NCBI GenBank assembly: GCA_027043985.1
Contig: JALUDQ010000192.1
Location: 1 to 9,499, forward strand
Reading direction: 5' to 3'
DNA length: 9,499 nt
Source of the DNA: Desulfurococcales archaeon
Lineage (GTDB): Archaea > Thermoproteota > Thermoprotei_A > Sulfolobales > WANQ01
In this document: positions 1 to 5,888 of the stretch, piece by piece
How positions within the stretch are numbered: position 1 is the first letter of the stretch
Layout: the number at the start of each line of letters is the position of its first letter
Position numbers and translations under genes: made by a program
Notes under the pieces: generated by a model
The model's input: only the letters and a program-made list of their open reading frames with translations
The model's database searches: none
What the model was told of the DNA's origin: nothing

Positions 1-10
1 TTTATATATA
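1..10 (+). promoter_or_regulatory. Candidate TATA box for the surface protein gene
   Basis: TTTATATATA at the very start of the window is a good archaeal TATA box. Its centre, near base 5, would place transcription start around base 31, about 10 bases ahead of the GTG at 42. The upstream BRE element lies outside the window. Confidence 0.45.
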
Positions 11-41
11 GAGTTCAGTGATATTTTCTATAATACTATAG

Positions 42-1343
42 GTGCGCTATGTCTTGGAATATAGGTTTAGTAGAGAAAAATATTTGAGTACCATAGGGTT
101 GCTAGTTGCCGTTTTAGTGGTTTTCTCGATGTCACTACCGCTTTTAGCAGTTGGCGAGGAATATTGGGCTAAATACGATCTCCACGTGTATTCTGTTAAT
201 GGTACGGGTCATATTGTAGCTCATATCTATGTTAATCTTAGCGATCCAGAGTTCCCGGAGGCAAATGTTACGGATTTTAGAGTAGTATCTGGCTTTGAGG
301 GTATGGATCAATCATCAATAGAGTATTGGCTTAGTGTTGTAGTAGACACTCTCTTTGCCTACTTCTTAAACGTTACAATGAACCCGACACAAATACCGTC
401 AAGCGGAGATGTATCGTATACCACATTTAACTTTACTGTTAACGCTGAATATAATATTAATACGGGCTTACTTGAACGCGCAGAGATACGTCCAGTCAAT
501 GAAGGTGACTACTATTACGTCCTGGTACTCACCGATACAAATTATGGGCAAAGCACTGGTGGGGTAACCACAACAACTACGACTGTTACTGCTACATCTA
601 CTACACAGCCGCCTACCACAACGTCTACGAGCGTTAACCTTAGTGGTAAATGGGTAACATATGATATAGATGTAAAATTAGAAGATCCGACACAGAAAGT
701 TGATCTAATAGCACGTGTGAGATATTATTTAGACACGTATAGCGGTGAGGTTTTGGATCTCAAGGTTAGGGAGCTACGGAATATAACTGAAGACGATGTT
801 AGAGAAGAGTTTAGCTCTATGCCTTTTCCATTAACATATAATGAGACTGTGCTCAGTATTAATGGAACAGATGCAAGAGCAAGATTGTACTACGACGAAG
901 ACTCTCATGTACTCTATGCTTTCGAAATATACTCTGAAAGCAATCCCGTAGGTTATTTGAAAGCTCATCTAGTAGATACTAATATAGGTGAGTTAAAGGA
1001 GAAGATAGGAGTAATACCATGGGAGGGACAAACGCCAACACAGCCCTCACCTACTACACAGTCTAGTACGACAAAGACGAGTACACCGCAACAAACAACA
1101 CAACCCTCACCATCAACCGGACCAGCTAGTGGAGTACAAAGCAATCAAAATACACAACACACGGAAACACATATGATGCCTTTTGGTTCTTCAAACTGGA
1201 TTATATACATTATAGTAGGAATAGTAGTAATCGCCGTAATCGCTGGCGTAGTAGTAGCGCTTGCTATGAGAAAGAAGAAAACAGCACCACAATATTATCC
1301 TTATCCGCCACCACCGCAACCACCGCCTCCACCACCAGGTTAA
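42..1343 (+). CDS. Surface-anchored type I membrane protein with duplicated ectodomain and Pro-rich cytoplasmic tail
   Basis: I do not recognise a named family. The 433-residue product has a signal peptide (hydrophobic residues 18-37), an exterior domain (about 41-169), a Thr-rich linker (172-198), a second domain (about 204-316) that looks like a divergent copy of the first, a Pro/Ser/Thr/Gln-rich stalk (330-377), one membrane helix (386-409), an RKKK stop-transfer at 410-413 and a short interior tail ending in runs of four and six prolines (422-432). Nine N-X-S/T sequons (N53, N65, N75, N110, N130, N199, N247, N267, N274) all lie before the membrane helix, which agrees with an exterior position. 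The GTG at 42 is the longest start. A TTG at 54 is an alternative, because AGGTG at 40-44 would sit nine bases ahead of it as an SD site; either leaves the signal peptide intact. It could be a receptor, adhesin or S-layer-associated protein; the sequence does not decide. Confidence 0.85.
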   Translation: MRYVLEYRFSREKYLSTIGLLVAVLVVFSMSLPLLAVGEEYWAKYDLHVYSVNGTGHIVAHIYVNLSDPEFPEANVTDFRVVSGFEGMDQSSIEYWLSVVVDTLFAYFLNVTMNPTQIPSSGDVSYTTFNFTVNAEYNINTGLLERAEIRPVNEGDYYYVLVLTDTNYGQSTGGVTTTTTTVTATSTTQPPTTTSTSVNLSGKWVTYDIDVKLEDPTQKVDLIARVRYYLDTYSGEVLDLKVRELRNITEDDVREEFSSMPFPLTYNETVLSINGTDARARLYYDEDSHVLYAFEIYSESNPVGYLKAHLVDTNIGELKEKIGVIPWEGQTPTQPSPTTQSSTTKTSTPQQTTQPSPSTGPASGVQSNQNTQHTETHMMPFGSSNWIIYIIVGIVVIAVIAGVVVALAMRKKKTAPQYYPYPPPPQPPPPPPG

Positions 1344-1390
1344 TAGTTAGGATAGATTGTTAAGAGAAATAACATACCAAAAGTATAATA

Positions 1391-1396
1391 TTTTTT
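1391..1396 (+). terminator. Candidate T-run terminator
   Basis: A run of six T residues lies about 50 bases after the stop of the surface protein gene. Archaeal RNA polymerase can terminate at T-runs without a hairpin. The region has no other coding content. Confidence 0.3.
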
Positions 1397-1421
1397 AGAG
1401 CTTCTTATCTATTTCTATGCT

Positions 1422-1432
1422 AGATTATAACT
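1422..1432 (+). promoter_or_regulatory. Candidate TATA box for the DUF998-type gene
   Basis: AGATTATAACT lies about 30 bases ahead of the ATG at 1458. It would put transcription start near 1452, giving a leaderless or very short-leader mRNA. It is a weak match, judged by position and composition only. Confidence 0.3.
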
Positions 1433-1457
1433 GTATACTGTCTATGCTGTTTCGAGG

Positions 1458-2024
1458 ATGAAAGGCGTGACAAGCAAATCGTATTCTTGCTTGAAGTGTA
1501 TATGTCTACTTTGTGCTGGACTTATCGTTCCATTACTGTTTATTGGTTTTGCCGCTTGGGTTTCTGGGTGGTTTAATTTAGTAGATAACGCTCTTAGCGA
1601 TTTAGGCCATGCAGTAAAGAGTAATGTAGCAATAGTGTTTAATCTAGGGCTCAGCCTTGGCGCCTTTATACTCGCGACATATTCTCTTGTATGCATTGTT
1701 CGAAAAGACAGAATATATGGTATATTGATGCTTATTTCCTCCTATTTATTGAATCTAATAGCTGTTTTTGACGAGGTTTATGGTAGAGTTCACTTTATTG
1801 TATCTGTAGCCTTCTTTATCTCATTGATGACTGCTATAATAGTGTATGGTGTAAAGTGGAAGAAGATCTTGTTTCCAGTAGTAGCAGTTATTGCGTTTAT
1901 CACGATATGGTATCTTCACTTCGTCTACGATATTACTAGAGGTGCCGCTATACCAGAGCTCTTATCAATTCTTATTGTTGCCCCTTTTATGCTGGATTAT
2001 ACAATTAAACTATGTAAAAGATAA
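1458..2024 (+). CDS. DUF998-type six-helix membrane protein
   Basis: The 188-residue integral membrane protein has about six hydrophobic helices (roughly 14-36, 57-80, 86-104, 110-130, 136-154, 166-183). The segment WFNLVDNALSDLG at 38-50 resembles the first-loop signature of DUF998 proteins, with NALSDLG as its core. H112 near the start of helix 4 and P166-E167 before the last helix also fit what I recall of that family. The function of DUF998 is unknown to me beyond being membrane-embedded. Four cysteines are packed as CLKCICLLC at residues 11-19, just where the first helix begins. The ATG at 1458 follows GAGG (1454-1457) with no spacer, whereas a GTG at 1467 would lie nine bases from it; both starts are possible. 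The gene is 114 bases downstream of the surface protein gene on the same strand and probably has its own promoter. Confidence 0.8.
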   Translation: MKGVTSKSYSCLKCICLLCAGLIVPLLFIGFAAWVSGWFNLVDNALSDLGHAVKSNVAIVFNLGLSLGAFILATYSLVCIVRKDRIYGILMLISSYLLNLIAVFDEVYGRVHFIVSVAFFISLMTAIIVYGVKWKKILFPVVAVIAFITIWYLHFVYDITRGAAIPELLSILIVAPFMLDYTIKLCKR

Positions 2025-2072
2025 GAATATTCGGAAAATAAGTATGTAAAGAAACTATTGTCGCTACGTAAG

Positions 2073-2561
2073 TTATTTTCTTTGCACCAATTGTCTGTCT
2101 AATGCTATTATTACTTGTGGTTTTTCTCCAGCATATTTTAGTAATTGTAGTATTTCGCTGAAGGATTTCTCTTCTTCTACTTGTTCTGATACAAACCAGT
2201 TTAAGAATACTTGGGTTGCTATATCGTTTTCTTGCTTGGCTAGTTCTACTAGGTCGTGTATGCTCTTAGTTACCTTTTTCTCGTGTTCTAATGCTTTTTC
2301 AAAGACCTCTGTTATATTATTCCATTCTTGGGGTGGTGCCTCTATGTCTTCTAATACTACTCTTCCTCCACGATCGTTTATGTACTCATAGAATTTCATT
2401 GCGTGTTCTAGTTCTTCTTTAGCTTGTACTTTCATCCAGTGCGCGAATCCCTTGAGGCCCAGGTTGTCGAAGTATGATGCCATGGCTAGGTATAGGTATG
2501 CTGAGTATAGTTCTCTGTTTAATTGTCTATTTAACGCGTTGAGCATTTTCTGTGAAAACAT
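2073..2561 (-). CDS. Non-heme ferritin (bacterial FtnA type)
   Basis: This iron-storage protein would oxidise Fe(II) at a di-iron ferroxidase centre and store ferric mineral inside a 24-subunit cytoplasmic shell. Numbered from the ATG at 2561 it has 162 residues, and its ligands fall at the E. coli FtnA positions: E17 and Y24 in the first helix, E49/E50 and H53 in KEELEH, E94 in LEHE, and E126, Q127, E129 and E130 in SEQVEEE. The ferroxidase centre and the third iron site (C) therefore both look intact. A GTG at 2570 would add MRA. I prefer the ATG because start-to-helix spacing then matches Pyrococcus-type ferritins as I recall them, but the TATA box at 2593-2601 predicts transcription start near 2571, so a leaderless GTG start remains possible. 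The gene converges on the DUF998-type gene and diverges from the DUF438/PAS gene. Confidence 0.96.
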   Translation of the reverse strand: MFSQKMLNALNRQLNRELYSAYLYLAMASYFDNLGLKGFAHWMKVQAKEELEHAMKFYEYINDRGGRVVLEDIEAPPQEWNNITEVFEKALEHEKKVTKSIHDLVELAKQENDIATQVFLNWFVSEQVEEEKSFSEILQLLKYAGEKPQVIIALDRQLVQRK

Positions 2562-2592
2562 TGCTCTCACACACTAGTATCTATGTTTCCTC

Positions 2593-2601
2593 TGTATTTA
2601 A
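2593..2601 (-). promoter_or_regulatory. Core promoter of the ferritin gene
   Basis: Read on the - strand, CTTAAATAC forms a TATA-like box about 27 bases ahead of the GTG at 2570. The GC-rich palindrome at 2602-2609 occupies the place where the BRE would normally lie. The leader would be 0-10 bases. Confidence 0.5.
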
Positions 2602-2609
2602 GGGCGCCC
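2602..2609. promoter_or_regulatory. GC-rich palindrome at the ferritin BRE position
   Basis: GGGCGCCC is a perfect 8-base palindrome in an otherwise AT-rich intergenic region, and it abuts the ferritin TATA box on its upstream side. A protein bound here would be expected to affect TFB/TBP loading. The operator role is inference from position. Confidence 0.35.
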
Positions 2610-2671
2610 CATATGAGGTGGTTTTAATATTATTATTGTTTCTCTATAGTTTTTGACATTATATGGTTACG

Positions 2672-2696
2672 TTTAACTGTGTTAAAGGTTAACCTT
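2672..2696. promoter_or_regulatory. Paired inverted repeats upstream of the DUF438/PAS promoter
   Basis: Two overlapping symmetric elements are visible. TTTAAC (2672-2677) and GTTAAA (2681-2686) form an inverted repeat with a 3-base spacer, and AAGGTTAACCTT (2685-2696) is a perfect 12-base palindrome. Both carry the same GTTAA core. The second runs directly into the TATA-like CTTATATAG, so it covers the BRE position of that promoter. Confidence 0.4.
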
Positions 2697-2724
2697 ATAT
2701 AGTTGTTGTACCAAATATTATATG
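2694..2724 (+). promoter_or_regulatory. Core promoter region of the DUF438/PAS gene
   Basis: Two TATA-like boxes are present: CTTATATAG at 2694-2702 (predicted start near 2724) and AATATTATATG at 2714-2724 (predicted start near 2745). The second would give an almost leaderless mRNA for the ATG at 2750, which suits the lack of any SD site there. Confidence 0.45.
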
Positions 2725-2736
2725 ACATAAGTCATA
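2721..2736. promoter_or_regulatory. Operator-like inverted repeat over the DUF438/PAS start region
   Basis: TATGAC and GTCATA are perfect inverted arms separated by ATAA. The site lies over the predicted transcription start of the upstream TATA box, or between TATA box and start for the downstream one. That is a typical position for an archaeal repressor site. The binding protein is unknown. Confidence 0.4.
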
Positions 2737-2749
2737 ACGGTTTCACACC

Positions 2750-4054
2750 ATGAGGAATAAACGAGAACTCGTAGAAAAATACAAAGCAGTTAAAGAGCTA
2801 CTAAAAAGACTACACCAAGGCGAAGACCCGGGAAAGCTTAAACAAGAGCTTAGCAGAATCTTATCAAAGATAACTCCTTGGGAAATAGGTTTTATAGAAC
2901 AAATGCTTGTTGCTGACGGTATAAGGCCGTTGGAAATAGCCTTTCTATGTAACACTCATGTAGACTTGTTTAAGGACCAGATAATAGAGGATAAAGAATT
3001 ATTAAAGATACCTTCGGGTCACCCATTAAACACCTTGTTGAAAGAGAGCCAGGAGTTATTGAGTGATGCGGAGAAAATAACCTTGTACGCCAACGTATTG
3101 AAGCAGAAGCAAGATGATAGAGATAGAATGCTAGGTGAGGTACATAAGCTTCTCATAAAAATGCTCGGCGTCAAGAAGCATTTCATGAGGCTACAAATGC
3201 TTGTATTTCCCTATCTTGAGAGAAAAGGATTAACCGCCATACCTAGAGTACTATGGACTCGTCAGGACCAGTTATACGGGTTGATAAAGGCTTCACTCAA
3301 AATACTCAATACTTTAGGCGTAAAACACTCTATAGAGGATCTTGCCTCTAAGCTAGACGAGCTTGCCAGGGAAGCTGTTAACATGGTTTTCCGTGAAACA
3401 CGCATACTATATCCTACACTACGCCTATTGTTATCCGAAGGAGAATGGGCAGCGATTAGATTAGAAGAAGACTCTATAGGCTACTATGCAGTCAAACCAG
3501 GTGAGGAATGGAAGCCTTCTGCAAAGCCCATACTACCGTATATGTTAAGAGGAGGTCTCGGAGATCCAGAGATATTAGAGAAACTTCCAAAAGAGGTTAG
3601 AAATCTACTCAGCGGCGAGAGAGACGAGTATGAGATGATACGGGAAGGAGACTTAGAGCTAAGCGAGGGCTACCTTTCTAAAGAAGAATTAGACGCCATC
3701 TTGAGAACCTTACCCGTAGATATAAGCTTCGTAGACAAACATGATAGACTCAGATACTTTAGTTCTACTCCAAACAGAATATTCCCGCGGACTAGAACGG
3801 TTCTAGGGAGACCAGTAACACTATGCCATCCGCCAAAGAGTGTCCACGTCGTAGAAAAAATCATAGAGGAGTTTAAAGCTGGACGTAGAGACAAAGCCGA
3901 GTTCTGGATAAACATGGGTGGTAGACTCGTATACATAACGTATTACCCGGTAAGAGATAAGAATGGAGAATATCTTGGGACATTAGAAGTAGTACAAGAC
4001 ATAACCGATCTAAAGAAGATTGAGGGAGAAAAACGAATCCTAGACTGGAAATAA
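2750..4054 (+). CDS. DUF438, hemerythrin-like and PAS domain protein
   Basis: The 434-residue soluble protein has three parts. Residues 10-80 match DUF438, with the typical stretch ILSKITPWEIGFIEQ and the LCNTH(V) motif ending at H70. Residues 88-245 resemble the hemerythrin/HHE four-helix region of this family (GHPLN at 90-94, H144, FPYLERKG at 153-160, ILYP at 219-222, and IGYYAV at 243-248). Residues 311-425 are a PAS domain of the PAS_10 type, recognisable from LPVDISFVDK, RIFPRTR, CHPPKSVH (359-366), EFWINMGG and GTLEVVQDIT. The family architecture suggests a cytoplasmic sensor of oxygen, NO or redox state, but no kinase, GGDEF or DNA-binding output domain is present. Two acidic positions expected as metal ligands appear replaced (Q149, T217), so the di-iron site may be altered. 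It is divergent from ferritin across a shared, palindrome-rich control region. The ATG at 2750 has no SD site, so a leaderless mRNA is likely. Confidence 0.9.
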   Translation: MRNKRELVEKYKAVKELLKRLHQGEDPGKLKQELSRILSKITPWEIGFIEQMLVADGIRPLEIAFLCNTHVDLFKDQIIEDKELLKIPSGHPLNTLLKESQELLSDAEKITLYANVLKQKQDDRDRMLGEVHKLLIKMLGVKKHFMRLQMLVFPYLERKGLTAIPRVLWTRQDQLYGLIKASLKILNTLGVKHSIEDLASKLDELAREAVNMVFRETRILYPTLRLLLSEGEWAAIRLEEDSIGYYAVKPGEEWKPSAKPILPYMLRGGLGDPEILEKLPKEVRNLLSGERDEYEMIREGDLELSEGYLSKEELDAILRTLPVDISFVDKHDRLRYFSSTPNRIFPRTRTVLGRPVTLCHPPKSVHVVEKIIEEFKAGRRDKAEFWINMGGRLVYITYYPVRDKNGEYLGTLEVVQDITDLKKIEGEKRILDWK

Positions 4055-4072
4055 GCTTAATACTTATTTCAT

Positions 4073-4086
4073 GGGTCTTTTTACCC
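4073..4086 (+). terminator. Candidate terminator after the DUF438/PAS gene
   Basis: GGGT and ACCC arms flank a CTTTTT run, about 20 bases after the stop codon. The stem is only four pairs, so the T-run itself is the more likely signal. Confidence 0.3.
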
Positions 4087-4168
4087 TCAAATTCTTCCTC
4101 GCCTTTCTCAATAAGTATACTATTTTTATACAAGTATTATGCGATGCCATTAACTCTTTTTACTGGAT

Positions 4169-4178
4169 AAGTATATTA
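4169..4178 (+). promoter_or_regulatory. Candidate TATA box for the coiled-coil membrane protein
   Basis: AAGTATATTA is TATA-like. Its position predicts transcription start near 4200, leaving a leader of about 25 bases that contains the SD site at 4211-4218. Confidence 0.35.
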
Positions 4179-4210
4179 TCAGCAATGAGAACAATATATC
4201 ATTAACGGAT

Positions 4211-4218
4211 GAGAGGAG
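4211..4218 (+). promoter_or_regulatory. Shine-Dalgarno site of the coiled-coil membrane protein
   Basis: GAGAGGAG ends seven bases before the ATG at 4226, normal spacing. It supports that start and sets this gene apart from the neighbouring leaderless-looking genes. Confidence 0.6.
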
Positions 4219-4225
4219 TTCTTTC

Positions 4226-5824
4226 ATGACTAGATTTTACCTTAGAGTTGAAGAACAACGGAAGAATATTAGAATTAGCAGGGGCCTAGCTATCATTTTG
4301 CTTGCATTTGTATTGATAATTGTGTCTTATGCTAGTTGGGGTTTTGTAGGAATATTTGCATTTGCTGCTCAATGGTTTGCTTCTACTCCTTTAATAACTC
4401 GTTTCTCTGGAATAATTTTCATGTTATCTATTATACTATTAATAATACATGGTGTATTGTCTAGAAAAGAAGCCTTTAAGACGGGGCTGATTAAAAGTGT
4501 TGGTGGAGTTTTACTGGGATTATCTATTCTCGGACTTATTGCTGGCGGGCTAGTATCGTTGGAGAAAACACCTTATCATATAAGAGTTGAGGAGCTCAAG
4601 GAACCCATAAGCGTGTTCGGCGTCTATCGTTTTATTCCAATGAGGACTGCTTATGCTAATGCTATTAGTATGTTGCAGATACCAACACATACATTGTATT
4701 TTAGGGATAGCTATGTCTACTTCGCTAATGGTAGTTTGGTGTATAACTGGATAATAGAACCGGAGGGTTTCTGGAACGAGGTAACTAAGGGTCCTAGAGG
4801 AGTAGTGTTCGTAGATGCTGGGATATATCCGCCACAAGTTAAGATAATCTATCGTAACATGACGTGGGGGCTACATAACTTCAAGATCATGCCAGGATAT
4901 GTTGACGGCTTGTATCGTGAGGCCCAACTAGTAGCTGGCCTTGACAAAAGATTATTGCTCGAAGATAATATTGAAGTTGTATGGAACAAGCACGTCTATA
5001 TACTCATTCCAGCTGTAACGTGGGTTACGGGTATAGATTATAGTCTTCCGACACTAGCTGGCTATGTTGTCGTAGATGAAAATGGTGGTATGAGGTGGCT
5101 TACAGTTGATCAAGCAAGGAAGAACCCATTATTCAAAGGCGTACCACTGCTACCCGAAGTAGTTGCACGAGAATGGATTGAGGCTTATAGGTGGATATAT
5201 GGTATAGGAAACGTCTTGATATATCGTAACACCTTCCAGATAAGAGACATAGGCACTAATCCCCAACCATACCTCGTATTAGACGATAAAGGCAACTTAT
5301 GGTGGGTTTTCGTAGCAGAACCACCAGGTGAAACCTATAGTGCAAAATACATTTTCTACATAAATGCAAGCGACATAGAGCCCCATATCCTCGCCTATGA
5401 GCTACCAGAACCAATGATAGGTGTAAGTAAAGTAGAGGCATATGTAAAGCAGCGTTACCCAACATATGATTGGGGTCAGCTAAGCATTGAGGAACCCATA
5501 CCTACAATAATAAACGAGACATTATATTGGAAGGTATCAGTTACAACAAATGATGGAAGAGGACTAGTAACGGTATGTCTCGTAAACGCGAAGACTGGTG
5601 AAGCAGACTGTATACAGCCTAGAGGAAAGGTAACATATATGGATATAATAGGCATGCTATTAAACAAAACAACAGTAAAACCAAACATAACAGGCAATAT
5701 GACACTAATACAACAAGTACGAGCACTCAAGGAGAAAGTAGGAAACCTTATCAAGGAGTTAGAGACCATATACCGAGAACTAGAAGCAATAGAAGAACAA
5801 CTAAATAAGACAAGTAACAAATAG
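4226..5824 (+). CDS. Unrecognised membrane protein with large exterior domain and C-terminal coiled coil
   Basis: I do not recognise the family. The 532-residue protein starts with a basic interior segment, then three membrane helices (about 18-40, 57-78, 86-111), leaving roughly 420 residues outside. Eight N-X-S/T sequons (N168, N211, N380, N430, N480, N487, N491, N527) all fall in that part and agree with the topology. The middle is rich in Trp, Tyr and beta-type segments. Two stretches (about 255-290 and 433-462) share a pattern of a beta strand, a turn, then V-V-D/N-x-x-x-G, loosely like PepSY-type modules; this is inference. C451 and C462 could form a disulfide. The C-terminus (494-527) is a coiled coil with heptad positions L501, V505, L508, L512, I515, L519, I522 and L526, so oligomerisation outside the membrane is likely. 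It stands alone, with its own promoter and SD site, and converges on the DHH gene. Confidence 0.85.
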   Translation: MTRFYLRVEEQRKNIRISRGLAIILLAFVLIIVSYASWGFVGIFAFAAQWFASTPLITRFSGIIFMLSIILLIIHGVLSRKEAFKTGLIKSVGGVLLGLSILGLIAGGLVSLEKTPYHIRVEELKEPISVFGVYRFIPMRTAYANAISMLQIPTHTLYFRDSYVYFANGSLVYNWIIEPEGFWNEVTKGPRGVVFVDAGIYPPQVKIIYRNMTWGLHNFKIMPGYVDGLYREAQLVAGLDKRLLLEDNIEVVWNKHVYILIPAVTWVTGIDYSLPTLAGYVVVDENGGMRWLTVDQARKNPLFKGVPLLPEVVAREWIEAYRWIYGIGNVLIYRNTFQIRDIGTNPQPYLVLDDKGNLWWVFVAEPPGETYSAKYIFYINASDIEPHILAYELPEPMIGVSKVEAYVKQRYPTYDWGQLSIEEPIPTIINETLYWKVSVTTNDGRGLVTVCLVNAKTGEADCIQPRGKVTYMDIIGMLLNKTTVKPNITGNMTLIQQVRALKEKVGNLIKELETIYRELEAIEEQLNKTSNK

Positions 5825-5860
5825 ACTAAATAAACTACTCGGTACAATGACTTAAGATTG

Positions 5861-5865
5861 AAAAA
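5861..5865 (-). terminator. Candidate T-run terminator of the HAD-DHH unit
   Basis: On the - strand a TTTTT run within a T-rich stretch lies about 25 bases after the DHH gene stop, in the 64-base gap between two convergent genes. No strong hairpin is visible. Confidence 0.3.
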
Positions 5866-5888
5866 TAATAGTAGTGGAAAACATAAAA

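Noticed and set aside
541..640. Thr-codon repeats as a DNA-level tandem repeat
   Set aside because: The bases vary between ACA, ACT and ACG codons, so this is a low-complexity protein linker, not a DNA repeat array.
1442..1696. - strand open frame of 84 codons
   Set aside because: It lies opposite the DUF998-type gene, which has clear family and membrane-helix features; this frame has no recognisable protein character.
4111..4175. Direct repeat ATAAGTATA at 4111-4119 and 4167-4175, plus TCTTTTTAC at 4076-4084 and 4155-4163
   Set aside because: The pairs are short, have different spacing and are AT-rich, so chance or separate TATA and terminator T-runs explain them. The second copy of the first pair overlaps the candidate TATA box.
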